Origin: JAYUDN01 sp043769645
GTDB lineage: Bacteria; Patescibacteriota; Gracilibacteria; BD1-5; UBA2023
Length of the DNA: 36,377 nt
NCBI GenBank assembly: GCA_043769645.1
Contig: JAYVJC010000047.1
Coordinates: 1-36,377, forward strand
Reading direction: 5' to 3'
Part shown: positions 26,330 through 36,118 of the stretch, piece after piece
Layout: the number at the start of each line of letters is the position of its first letter
How positions within the stretch are numbered: position 1 is the first letter of the stretch
The notes under the pieces: generated by a model
The model's input: only the letters and a program-made list of their open reading frames with translations
Databases searched by the model: none
What the model was told of the DNA's origin: nothing
Program-made: the position numbers and the translations under genes

Positions 26330-27583
26330 TTAAATTGCTTCGATAATCCCTCCAAGTTTGGTCATTTTCTCGATTATATTCTCGTATCATCGTTCGATAT
26401 ATTCCACGTTAGTTATGGTTGTCTCTCCACGAGCTATCATACCTGCGAGGATCATCGTGACCCCAGCTCTCAGATCCCAACTCGATACCATCGCTCATTT
26501 GAGGTGGGTTTTTCCAAATATGAGAGCTTCATGTGGATTAAGAATGGCGATATGTCCTTTCATCTTCTCAATCTCGATGAGCCAATTGAGTCGTCCCTCA
26601 AAGAGTACTTCGTGGACTCTTGAAATACCATCTGCTTGAGTGAGGAGGAGGGAAAAAGGAGACTGGAGGTCGGTCGGAAATCCTGGAAAAATATTGGTCT
26701 GAAGGTTGATAGACTTGAGACTTGATCGAGAATTATACACCGTAATGGTATCCTCAAGTCCGATATCAAAACGAACTCAGGCTTCTCGGCATTTTGCGAG
26801 AAACGCCTTAAGATCTTGTATTCGGGCATGCTCTATACGGATCGAGGGCTCAGCGGTGAGTGCTCCAAGGATGATAAATGTTCCACTTTCTATATAGTCA
26901 GCAATGACTGTTGATTCGAGCGATTTCGGAGTTTCAGAAATCCCGATAATCGTGATAGTATGATCGTGGGAAATAGTAACTTCTACTCAGATTTTCCGTA
27001 TAGTCTCTATGAGATTAATCACATGTGGTTCAATAGCTGCCAATTCTATAGTAGTTTTTCATTTTCTGAAAGCGGCTGTCATAATCATATTTTCTGTTGC
27101 CGTCACGGCAAATCCCCCAGAAAGAGTAATATTTTTTTCATTGGTTTCCCCACTAAACTTTAGGAATTCACTGTCTCCTAGATACTGATATCCGAAGGCC
27201 TCAAATCCGCGGATATGATCGTCTACGGGCCGTTTCCCGAGATTACAACCTCCTGGATAGGGGATTTCGAGATCTCGGAATCGTTTGAGAAGCGGGGGGA
27301 ATAGAAAAATTCCTACCCGTATTTTTTTTACTAAGTCTCGATTAAGCTCCTTGAGGCTCATCTCTTTGGTGTTCATATTCAGTGTATTTCCTGAGAAATC
27401 AATCTTCACACCGAGGGATTCGATAATAGAAAGAAAGGTAAATACATCCCCGATTCTTGGTACATTATGGACGGTATAGGTTTCACAGAAAAGTCCGAGT
27501 GCGATGAGTGGAAGGGCTGCATTTTTTGAACCAGAAATCGATACGGTTCCAGAAAGTGACTGAGGTCAGGAGATTCGAAGCAT
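26330..27583 (-). CDS. murA: UDP-N-acetylglucosamine 1-carboxyvinyltransferase
   Basis: 417 aa, normal MurA length. Begins LRISGPQSLSGTVSISGSKNAALPL (conserved SGSKNA-type Lys/Asn), has the active-site loop PYPGGCNLGKRPVDDH with the Cys that binds phosphoenolpyruvate/fosfomycin, then FRKGKTTIELAAIEPHV (Gly is TGA) and the ending RAGVTMILAGMIARGETTITNVEYIERWYENI. First committed step of peptidoglycan synthesis, so this cell makes its own wall. Heads a minus-strand run with the 63-aa gene and possibly the adenosine kinase and ahcY. Confidence 0.96.
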
Positions 27584-27673
27584 AATTAAAGATTCAAGAT
27601 ACAGAATTATTACCCAGATATTTTAGAGAATCTTCTCGTAAAAGCAAAACATACTATGATGTGATAATTATAT

Positions 27674-27701
27674 TTGACAAATAAAATAGAGAGAGTATTA
27701 T
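27674..27701 (+). promoter_or_regulatory. Promoter of the orphan gene at 27750
   Basis: TTGACA (27674-27679), 16-nt spacer, TATTAT (27696-27701); about 40-nt leader. Confidence 0.7.
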
Positions 27702-27749
27702 CCAGTAATAAATAATCCAATAAACTTTACTTATCCTAACTTTTACAAA

Positions 27750-28109
27750 ATGGAAATTTCAGCTCCATCACATCTGCCTCAGCATCAAAGAAATAAGGTT
27801 TTGAGTTTTCAAGACCACCTCGTAAACCTTGTAGTCTTTGCGGTATCACAGGTAACGAAAACAAATAAAACTATAGCTGAAATAGAAGCATCTGTGAGAA
27901 GAAAAGTGAATACCATGTCACAAGAACAGATTAGTGCGTTACTCAATCCTACAGAAACAGGATATGGAGTTCATTTGGAGAGTTTTGAAGCTCCAGATGG
28001 AAAATTATATCATCAATTTGGTTTATGATCATGGCTTGCGCCCAGATTTCTAGGGGCATATACCTGAATGACACCAGCCCATGAAAACTCCTATTGAACT
28101 AAAAAATAG
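27750..28109 (+). CDS. Hypothetical protein
   Basis: 119 aa, including the short part after the first TGA (FGLGSWLAPRFLGAYTGMTPAHENSYGTKK). The first half is helical (QDHLVNLVVFAVSQVTKTNKTIAEIEASVRRKVNTMSQEQI); the second reads GYGVHLESFEAPDGKLYHQFG. No family recognised. It has a good promoter and runs convergently into the response regulator, with 22 nt between the stops and no clear terminator. Confidence 0.6.
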
Positions 28110-28131
28110 CACTATCCCTCCAGTCTGCGTA

Positions 28132-28806
28132 TTATAGTGAGTGGACTCGATATCCTATACCACGTATCGTTTCGATATGAATACTGGTATCGAGTTTTTT
28201 TCGGATATTTTTTATATGGGTATCGATCGTACGGTCATAGAGATAGTTTTCATACCCGATAATATTTTTCATCAATACATCTCGCTTGATTACGCTTTTA
28301 GCATTTTTCATACAGTACTCGAGGATGGCGAACTCAGTTTTCGTGAGCTTGATTTCCTCCCCAGAAACAAAGGCTAAGTAGTTTTTTGTATCAAGGGTGA
28401 TATTGCCAAAGGTAAGCATTTTTTCTTTTTTCCCGGTTTCTTTTCGTTCCTCGGCTCGCTTTGCGACCGCTGTGATTCTTGCGACGAGCTCTCTCGGAGA
28501 AAACGGTTTAGAAACGTAGTCATCCGCTCATAGTTCGAGAAGTTTTACCTTATCATCTTCACTCGCTCTGGCGGAGAGGATGATAATAGGGACTGTAGAA
28601 GTCAATCGTATCTCTTCACATATTTCGATACCATTTTTCCCAGGAAGGTTGATATCGAGGATAACAAGAACTGGCTTCTCTTTTTGAAACACTTCTTTCG
28701 CGAGACTTCCGTCCGCACAGACGACGATAGTATGTCCTGCCTGTTCGAGATAGAGAGAAAGGGGAGTGATAATGCCGGCGTCATCTTCAACCAAGAGGAG
28801 GTGCAT
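28132..28806 (-). CDS. OmpR/PhoB-type response regulator
   Basis: 224 aa. Receiver domain: acidic pair in LLVEDDA, phospho-acceptor Asp51 in VILDINLPGKNG, Thr/Ser in IIILSAR, Lys in DYVSKPF; the Gly of LGADDY is TGA, matching the family. The C-terminal winged helix (about 130-224) has KLTKTEFAILEYCMKNA, YDRTIDTHIKNIRKKL and IRGIGYRV. A transcription factor of a two-component system. No histidine kinase is encoded in the window, so the partner lies elsewhere. Confidence 0.95.
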
Positions 28807-29134
28807 AAGAAATGGAAAATTAATAATTAATAATGAATAGTGAAGAATATTTCGGTACCAAAGACAAACCTTACTCAGAGTGTACAGACTTCTGTAGAGA
28901 TTACAAGATATCTATCCATACCGAAGAGAAACTGGCAAGGGAAAATACGTGCTTTTGACTCAGAAATATGCTATTCTAAAGCAATATGGGATTGAATAAT
29001 ATCATATTTTTCATATACTGTTTCACACAAAATTTACAAAAATAGTTTTCAAGTGTAAAGTTTTCAAGTTATCAAGATCAGATATACTCATATACTTTCC
29101 GCTTGATACCTTTCTACTTGATAACCATCACAGA
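28807..29134. other. 328-nt divergent intergenic region between response regulator and clpC
   Basis: No ORF. It contains A/T simple repeats next to the regulator start (28810-28845), a TGCTATTCT extended -10-like box near 28966 and, just before clpC, the phrase tttccgcttgatacctttctacttgataacc (29095-29125), whose first half recurs as tttccacttgatacct at about 4876-4891. No operator recognised. Confidence 0.4.
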
Positions 29135-31720
29135 ATGCTCAATCAATTTACCGAAGAATACAAAAAAGTCATGCTCGATGCGGAACACCGCGTGAAGCAG
29201 TTTTCCTACAAAGAAATCCGACCAGAGGACGTGATCATCCAGATCGCTCGAATCAAAGAGGGAAATATCTTTGATCTATTTTCGAGTTTCTGACTCAATG
29301 AAAAAATAGTGACAGATGTCCTTTCTCGACCTCCATTTCTCGAGAATCCAGCGGAACTTACCGGAGACTATATCGGGATTTCTCAGCGGGTGAAGGATCT
29401 CATCGTTCTCAGTATGAAGATAGCGGCGAGTTTCAAGAAGTCTCAGGCGGGAACTGAGGATTTTATGCTTGCCATGTTTCGGATCCAGACGGAGAACTGG
29501 TTCTATCAACTGCTTGACTTTGTAGGTATAAGTCCGAAAGACTTCGAAGGACAACTCGTCGAAATCAATACGCTAATTTCTGCCGCAGGCAATGGAGAAA
29601 ATACGGGAAATATCTTTGCCCCGATTGATGATATCATGAAGATGCTTGAACAAGGCTTCGGCAGCCCAGAAGCTCCAGCGGAGTGACCGGCTCACCCATT
29701 TGTGAACAATACCCCACAGAAAGGAAAAAAAGATAGCACCACACCAGCGCTGGATTTCTTCGGAAATGATCTCACGCGAGAAGCTCATGATGGCAAGATT
29801 GACCCGATTATCGGACGAGACCGAGAGATCGAACGTCTTATCTCGGTACTCAACCGAAAAACAAAGAATAATCCCTGTCTCGTTGGTGATCCAGGAGTAG
29901 GGAAGACAGCTATTGTAGAGGGCCTTGCCCTTCGTATTGCTCAGGGAAAAGTCCCGCTCGCGATGCAGAATAAACGCGTTATCTCCATCGATATGTCCTC
30001 GATGGTTGCGGGGACGAAATACCGAGGAGAATTCGAAGCGCGTATCAAGCAGGTGATCGATGAGGCTTCGAAACTCGAAAACGAGATTATTCTTTTTATT
30101 GATGAGATCCATACCATTATCTGAGCGGGGGGTGGGGAGGGCACCCTTGATGCCGCGAATATCCTGAAGCCGGCTATGGCACGAGGCAAGATATGTCTTA
30201 TCGGTGCGACGACCCTTTCCGAGTATCAGAAATACATCGAAAAAGATTCGGCGCTCGAGCGACGATTCCAGAAGATTGATTCACCAGAGCCTACTCCTGA
30301 AACCGCGGTACTTATCCTCAAGGGAATCAAGGAATCCTTCGAAGAGTTTCACAATCTCATCATCGATGATGATGCGATCGAAGATGCCGTGAGCTTTTCG
30401 ACTCGGTATATCACGGATCGATTCCTTCCGGATAAGGCGATCGACCTGATCGATGAGGCCTGTAGTGCGAAGAGTATGACCTACAATTTCGACGAATCGG
30501 ATGTTACCGAGATGAAGGAAAAAATGCAACTCATCCAGAAAGATATCGAGAGTTTCCTCATTTCACAACAATATCAGAAGGCAATCGCTCGAAAGAAAGA
30601 TATGGAGGAACTTACTTCTCAGATTGAAGTCAAGAAGAAGAAGCGCTCCGTTCCACGTAAAGATAGGCTTCATATCACTTCCCAAGATGTCCAGCGTGTC
30701 ATTCACCAGATGACGGGCGTGCCACTCAAGAACCTCGAAAAGGAGGACTTTGATCGACTTCAGACCCTCAGCACGCGTATGAAAAAACATATCCTCGGGC
30801 AGGATGAAGCGATCCAATCGATCGTGAATTCTCTCAAGCGTAATCGCGTCGGGATTTCGAATCCGAATCGTCCTATCGGGTCTTTTCTTTTCCTTGGACC
30901 CACAGGAGTGGGGAAGACGGAGCTCGTCAAAGTGCTTGCGGAAGAGTTTTTCTCCGATCCAAAAGCCCTCATCAAGATCGATATGAGCGAGTATCAGGAT
31001 AAGTCATCCGCTTCGAAACTCATCGGGACGACGGCGGGATATATCGGATATGAGGAAGGGGGGATGCTGACGGAAAAGGTCAGACGGAAGCCCTACTCCA
31101 TCGTCCTCTTTGATGAGATAGAGAAGGGAAACTTCGATGTCTACAACCTTCTCCTTCAGATTCTCGAAGATGGGATGATTACTGACGGAAAGGGGAGAAT
31201 CGTTAATTTCAAGAACACGATCATCATCATGACGTCCAATATCGGGAGTGAAGAGTTCAATAGTAAGGCGTGACAGATCGGATTTACTGTGACTGAGAGC
31301 GAAGAACAAAAAATTATCCGAGACTATGAGGGGGCGAAAGAGAAGATCCTCAAGCAACTTCCAGACTTCTTCGCACCAGAATTTCTCAACCGTATTGACA
31401 AAACAATCGTCTTCAATCCACTTGATCCGACCATAGTCAAAAAAATCGTCTCGCTTCAACTCGATGAATTTGCTATACGATTGGCCTCTCTTGGAATCAC
31501 GATGACCTATCAAACCAAAGATATTGCCTCTATGGTGAAAATTCTCTACAATCCTGAATATGGAGCTCGTCCCGTCAGACGCTATATCCAGGATAACATC
31601 GAGGACAAGATTGCAGAAGCGATGATCGACAAAAAACTCAAAAACTCCGTCCATATTTCTATGAAAAAAGGACTCCTCGTATTTGAGTTTGACAAGAAGG
31701 AAACTCAATCTTCTCACTAA
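29135..31720 (+). CDS. clpC: ATP-dependent chaperone ClpC-type (Hsp100, two AAA+ domains)
   Basis: 861 aa with six or so TGA=Gly. A divergent Clp-N domain (1 to about 170) is followed by D1 with Walker A GDPGVGKTA (about 251), Walker B LFIDEIHTIIGAGGGEGTLDA (TGA Gly as in ClpC), and LIGATT. A short middle coiled coil (about 455-505) has ClpC rather than ClpB size. D2 has GPTGVGKTE (about 589), Walker B VLFDEIEK and arginine-finger region FLNRIDK. The loop after SNIG contains QIGFT, an IGF-type tripeptide used for docking to ClpP. So it probably unfolds proteins for ClpP. ClpP is not in the window. Confidence 0.9.
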
Positions 31721-31737
31721 TCCTTCTCGGAAACAAT

Positions 31738-31766
31738 TTGCATTTTCCTACGAATTCTGCTATGAT
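31738..31766 (+). promoter_or_regulatory. Promoter of the cyclic-nucleotide-binding protein gene
   Basis: TTGCAT (31738-31743), 17-nt spacer ending TGC (extended -10), TATGAT (31761-31766). It favours ATG 31792 over the upstream in-frame TTG 31738 or ATG 31762, which would lie in the promoter. Confidence 0.65.
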
Positions 31767-31791
31767 AAATACATTCAATAAACTCTTCTCT

Positions 31792-32193
31792 ATGTCTTCC
31801 TCCCTGATAGAATCCCTCTATATTTTCGATGGTCTTTCGAAGGAAGAAGTGGCTTACTTCCTCCTGATGAGTCAGACGGAGTACCACAGTAAGGGTGAGA
31901 CCATCCTGACGGTCGGATCACCTTCGAATGGTCAGGCCTACTATATCAATCATGGAAGAGTTCGAGTTCTCCAGTGAGGACAAGAAGTAGCAACTATAGG
32001 TCCTGGAGGATTTTTCGGAGAGATCGCTCTCATCACCGATGAGCCACGAACGGCGACCATCGAAGCGATCGATGATATAGAACTCCAGGTATTTCAAAAA
32101 GAAGACTTCTTCCTCCTCTTCGAAAAGTCCGAGCATAAAAAAGCCCTTCAACAAGAGATTATGAGACGCATCATGGATCGAGTAAAGAGGTAA
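31792..32193 (+). CDS. Cyclic nucleotide-binding domain protein
   Basis: 133 aa, one CNB domain: YIFDGLSKEEVAYFL, SKGETILTVGSPSNGQAYYINHGRVRVLQGG (TGA Gly), then the phosphate-binding cassette GFFGEIALITDEPRTATIEA with the Glu and Arg expected for cyclic nucleotide contact, and a C-terminal helix. There is no DNA-binding helix-turn-helix or channel part, so it is a free-standing sensor or adaptor. Follows clpC by 71 nt but has its own promoter. Confidence 0.88.
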
Positions 32194-32287
32194 TAGTTTT
32201 TATGGCTACCTATCTTCATCTGGCTATTTAGAACAGTCAATACCTCGATTGTGAGAACCTTCAATCCGCGTAGAATATATTGATGGT

Positions 32288-32935
32288 ATGAGTGATGCAT
32301 ATCGAACTGAAGTCGCTGAGTTATTGAGATTCCCAGCCCAATCTTTAGAAAAATTCCCTCATACGCTTACTTCTACTGAATTGGATAAGTTTTCATTATC
32401 TGAAGTACAAAAGTGACAAGTAAAATGACCTCCAGACTCGGGTGAAATTATTTGTGTTTGTGATTGAGAGAGAGGGTTTGTTCTTTGGTTTGATGAGAGT
32501 CCGCTTTGATTAATTTCCTATGATCAAACTGCTAAAACGGTGCTCATTCGACAAATCCAGTCAATAACCCAGTTTGCGATAGAAACAAAAAATCGCGTAT
32601 TTAGAGATAATTTTCTTTTGAAAAAATTTGAATGGAGGAAAGTTTTGGTAGATGTTATTGAGAGGATGGCAATAATTAATGCAAAAAGAGTGATATGTAT
32701 CACTCCATCTTTGGGCCATCCTGCATTTACCTCTCAGAAATCGAGTCAACTATCAAAAATTTATGATGGAAATGCCATTGACCTTGGATATCAACAAACC
32801 GATTGAATCATTGGGACAGTGGGTGTTTACTATAAATTTCTACATGAAGAAGCAAAGCTAAAAGATATACCTCCTGAATGGAGGAGCTTTTTATCAAGAG
32901 ATTTTCTTTCGCATACTATTTTCAATAATCGATAA
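32288..32935 (+). CDS. Hypothetical protein
   Basis: 215 aa, open only with TGA=Gly (six, e.g. VCDGERGFVLWFDESPLGLISYDQ). The N-terminal third is polar, the middle is beta-rich, and the C-terminal part is helical with RMAIINAKRVICITPSLGHPA, then DGNAIDLGYQQTDGIIGTVGVYYKFL. The paired motifs ITPSLGHP and IDLGYQQTDG suggest a folded enzyme-like domain, but I cannot place it. Convergent with groL across a shared terminator. Confidence 0.65.
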
Positions 32936-32966
32936 AAAAACTCCAAGTTCATCTTGGAGTTTTTTG
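32934..32966. terminator. Bidirectional terminator between the orphan gene and groL
   Basis: aaaaaactccaag-ttcat-cttggagtttttt; perfect stem with A and T tracts, overlapping the stop of the plus-strand gene and 18 nt past the groL stop. Confidence 0.92.
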
Positions 32967-32983
32967 TTAATCATAAAAGTTTT

Positions 32984-34627
32984 CTAGTACATCCCACCCA
33001 TTCATCCCATACCTCACATTCCGCCTCCAGGAGGCATAGCTGGTTCTTCTTTTTTCGGAGCATCGACGATGAGGGCTTCGGTCGTGAGGAACATCCCGGC
33101 GATCGAGATCGCATTTTCGAGAGCACATCGCTCGACCTTGGTCGGATCGATGATACCCGCTTTGACGAGGTCTTTGTACTCGTCCATAGCAGCATCATAT
33201 CCATAGTGTGGATCTTTGTGACTCGCGACTTCATTGACCACCACAGCCCCTTCTTTTCCGGCATTGTCCGCAATCTGGCGAACCGGATAGGTAAGGGCAC
33301 GAGCGACGATATCCGCTCCGACCTTTTCCTCTTTCGAAAATGAGGCGGTTTCGAGTATCTTCGAAGCCTTGAGAAGGGCGACCCCTCCTCCCGCGACGAT
33401 GCCTTCGTCGACGGCGGCTTTCGTAGCATTGAGCGCATCTTCTATTCGTAGTTTTTTCTCCTTCATCTCGACTTCGCTTGCGGCTCCGACCTTGATGACG
33501 GCGATACCACCCGCAAGTTTCGCGATGCGCTCGGCTATCTTCTCTTTATCATAGTCAGACTTGGTGACTTCGATGAGTTTCTGGAGCTCTTTCACTCGGC
33601 CATCGATGAGGTGTTTCTCACCTCCTCCGCTGATGATGGTCGTATTTTCCTTCGTCGAGATGACGACCTTCGCATGACCGAGGTGTTCGACCGAAGCGTT
33701 CTCGAGTTTGTATCCAGTTTCATCCGTGATAAGGGTTGCACCAGTGAGGATCGCGAGGTCTCGAAGCATCTCTTTCTTCCGGTCTCCGAATCCTGGAGCC
33801 TTGATCCCGAGGACGGTGAGGACTCACTTGAGTTTATTCAGTATTATCCCCGTCAGTGCTTCTCCATCGATATCATCCGCGATAATCACGAGCTCTCTCT
33901 TCCCTCACTGAGCGAGGGCTTCGAGGACACCGATGATATCTTTGAGACTCGACACTTTCTTATCCGTGATGAGGATATGAGCATCTGATATGCGTCATTC
34001 CATCTTTTCGCCATCGGTGATCATGTATGGAGAGATGTATCCATTATCGAACTTCATACCTTCGGTCACTTCGACTTCAAGGCCGAAGGTTTTTCCTTCT
34101 TCGACGGTGATGACCCCATCCTTTCCGACTTTTTCCATCGCTTCCGCGATGATCTGTCCAACCTCCGCATCTTGTGCCGAAATGGTTGCGACTTGTTCGA
34201 TCTCTTCCTGACTACGGAGGGTTTTACTCATACGAGCGAGTTCGGCTACCACGAGAGTTCCGGCTTTCTTCATCCCGTTTTTGAGTTCGATGGCGTTGAT
34301 CCCGGAGCGGATCTCACGCAGTCACTCCTTCACCATTGCGTAGGTGAGAAGGGTAGCAGTCGAGGTACCGTCACCAGCAGCATCGTTGGTTTTACTCGCG
34401 GCTTCTTTGATAAGCTCAGCGCCCATATTTTCGATCTTGTCTTCGAGTTCGATCTCTTTCGCGATCGTGACTCCATCATTGGTGACCTGGGGAGCGCCGT
34501 ATGACTTCGAGAAGATGACATTACGACCCTTGGGTCCGATGGTCGCCGAGACCACCTTCGCGACTTTTTCCATACCGGTGAACATTTTGAGACGAGCTTC
34601 GTCTCCGAAGTGAATTTGCTTTGACAT
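32984..34627 (-). CDS. groL: 60 kDa chaperonin GroEL
   Basis: 547 aa, normal length. KQIHFGDEARLKM, VSATIGPKGRNVIF, VTNDGVTIAKEIELED, AGDGTSTATLL (ATPase), KAPGFGDRKKEML, GIVAGGGVALL, and the GGM-rich tail (MPPGGGMGGMGGMY). Several TGA=Gly, including one at KEGLREIRSG, where the family has Gly, and two in the tail. Forms the double-ring folding chamber with GroES, whose gene lies upstream at 35491-35805 but is separated by two plus-strand genes. A 57-nt copy of its 5' end is duplicated at 35013-35069. Confidence 0.97.
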
Positions 34628-34645
34628 AGTTGAATTTATGGTTAA
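34589..34645 (-). repeat. groL 5' segment, copy in place
   Basis: gagacgagcttcgtctccga...ggttaa: holds the first 13 groL codons plus 18 nt upstream. A near-identical direct copy (53 of 57 positions by eye) is at 35013-35069. Confidence 0.85.
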
Positions 34646-34671
34646 ATTTAAGTGAAATAAATTATAATTTT

Positions 34672-34962
34672 ATGGCTTTTACTGCTCCAAATTTTGAATC
34701 GAGCGATATATGATCTAGACCATTGGATCCGAGATTTCTTCTTGATACTTGATTATGAAACCCAAATTGAATTCTTCGATTCTCTGATGGTGTGAGACAT
34801 TCAGTTAGTATGTTATCAAACCCAGTAGAAAGAAACGCTTTTGTGAATATTGCTAAGATTCTAGCTATTGATGAAATGAAGAGAGGGGGTAACGGTAGGA
34901 TTCGTGCAATCTGATGGGAGGATATTACTGATTTATCTACTCAGCAAAGAGAACTGAATTAA
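34672..34962 (+). CDS. Small hypothetical protein inserted between groS and groL
   Basis: 96 aa, ATG 34672 in a ttttATG context, stop TAA. Five of about nine Gly are TGA. Stretches: FTAPNFESSDIGSRPLDPRF, DGVRHSVSMLSNPVERNAFVNIAKILAIDEMKRGGNGR. Polar, no membrane segment, no family recognised. It lies between the original groL 5' end and its duplicate, in opposite orientation to groESL. Confidence 0.6.
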
Positions 34963-35012
34963 CCCTCTTTTACCATAAGATGCTCATTTACAATTTTTTA
35001 TCCAGAGTGATC

Positions 35013-35069
35013 GAGACGAGCTTCGTCTCCGAAATGAATTTGCTTTGACATAATAGAATTTAAGGTTAA
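35013..35069 (-). pseudogene. Duplicated groL 5' fragment
   Basis: Repeats groL codons 1-13 (M S K Q I H F G D E A R L) and the 18 nt before its start; after codon 13 the match ends. Four differences from the copy at 34589-34645. It is a remnant that marks where the groES-groEL spacer was broken. Confidence 0.8.
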
Positions 35070-35135
35070 CTTATAATAAGTTGACTTTTAGCGAAGAATG
35101 ATATGATTAAAAATTATTAATTTTACTTTTCAAGT

Positions 35136-35480
35136 ATGAATGAAACACAGAGTGATTGAAGTCACAGTTGAGTCAAGACTGATGAAAATTGGAGACCCCC
35201 AGTTCATATAATTCCTGATATTTACGGAGATAAATGTAAGAAGTGCCATTCACTCGCAGATAGATGAAAGGTAAGAACGAGTTGAATTCTGGAGGCGGCT
35301 ATTTACTGAATGAATCATTGAACTGCATATATTCCCATTCATAACTATGCTTGCACAAGAATTGAAAACCAAGTGGTAACATCGACGTGAGAAGTTTTCG
35401 ATAGACCAGTAAAGTTAGATAACTCTTGTAGCTTATTTAAAATTTCAGCATTATATAATCCAGAAATAAAGCGGGGATAA
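35136..35480 (+). CDS. Small Cys-containing hypothetical protein
   Basis: 114 aa, TAA stop. Seven of nine or so Gly are TGA, the highest share seen here, so it is certainly written for table 25. CKKCHSLADRGKVR holds a CxxC pair and a later YACTRIE gives a third Cys, so zinc binding is possible. Also PPVHIIPDIYGDK and HGTAYIPIHNY. No family recognised. It ends 10 nt from the convergent groS stop, without terminator. Confidence 0.6.
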
Positions 35481-35490
35481 TATTAAAAAA

Positions 35491-35805
35491 TTAACTCACT
35501 TTCGCCAAAATATACTCAAATGCGACGATCTTGTACGTTGTATCTCCGACTTTTACATCATCTCCACTGTACTGTCCGCTAATCACTCGATCTCCTTTTT
35601 GGAGGTCGATTTTTGTGAGTTTGCCATCCTTGTCGACCTTTCCAGGACCGACGGTGATGACTTCATAGAGTGAGGGGCGTTCCTTGTTCGCACTATCTGG
35701 GATGATAATCCCGGAAGCGGTCATTTTTTCTTGTTCTACCGGCCGGAGAAGGACTCGATCCGAGAGGGGAGTGAGCTGCTCGATCATATCGGGGGTTATG
35801 GACAT
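35491..35805 (-). CDS. groS: 10 kDa co-chaperonin GroES
   Basis: 104 aa. LTPLSDRVLLRPVEQEKMTASGIIIPDSA, the mobile loop region, then ITVGPGKV, DLQKGDRVISGQYSG and KIVAFEYILAKV, all standard. Caps the GroEL ring. No TGA codons. Upstream come A/G simple repeats (35806-35848), a palindromic element (35877-35939) and a CIRCE-like operator (35996-36022), so its leader is long. Confidence 0.96.
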   Translation of the reverse strand: MSITPDMIEQLTPLSDRVLLRPVEQEKMTASGIIIPDSANKERPSLYEVITVGPGKVDKDGKLTKIDLQKGDRVISGQYSGDDVKVGDTTYKIVAFEYILAKVS

Positions 35806-35876
35806 AGCAGTTAAAAGTTAAAAAGTAAAAGTGAAAAGTTAAAAATACGAAACGAATATCTTTTAACTTGTTTTTT

Positions 35877-35939
35877 TGTCATTCTCGTTTACGAGAATCT
35901 GCCTTTATTCTCGAGAGATTCTCCTATCGGAGAATGACC
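35877..35939. repeat. Palindromic element in the groS leader
   Basis: tgtcattctcgtttacgagaat...attctcctatcggagaatgacc: two nested stems, same family as the copies at 7451 and 12429-12786. It lies between the CIRCE-like operator and the groS start. Confidence 0.75.
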
Positions 35940-35995
35940 AAACAGAATATTCGGCGTAATGTATTTTATTTTTTTCCCCTGAAAAGTCAAAAAAA

Positions 35996-36022
35996 TTAGC
36001 ACATATTTTTATATAGTGCTAA
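35996..36022 (-). promoter_or_regulatory. CIRCE-like HrcA operator upstream of groS
   Basis: TTAGCAC, 13 nt, GTGCTAA. The CIRCE consensus (TTAGCACTC-N9-GAGTGCTAA) has exactly this spacing between the 7-mers; only the inner TC/GA are AT/TA here. On the minus strand a TATAAA-type -10 box lies just before it (36023-36033), so bound HrcA would sit at the transcription start. hrcA is at 15784. Confidence 0.8.
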
Positions 36023-36118
36023 TTTTATATACTTCAGGAAATGTTGAATTTCTACCAATATTCCCTTGTAATTCTACAATATCTTGTACAATAAAAGTGT
36101 TCATAACTATTTTTTACT

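Noticed and set aside
31738..32193. Longer cyclic-nucleotide-binding protein starting at TTG 31738
   Set aside because: TTG 31738 and ATG 31762 lie in the -35 and -10 boxes of a good promoter; ATG 31792 has the local start context.
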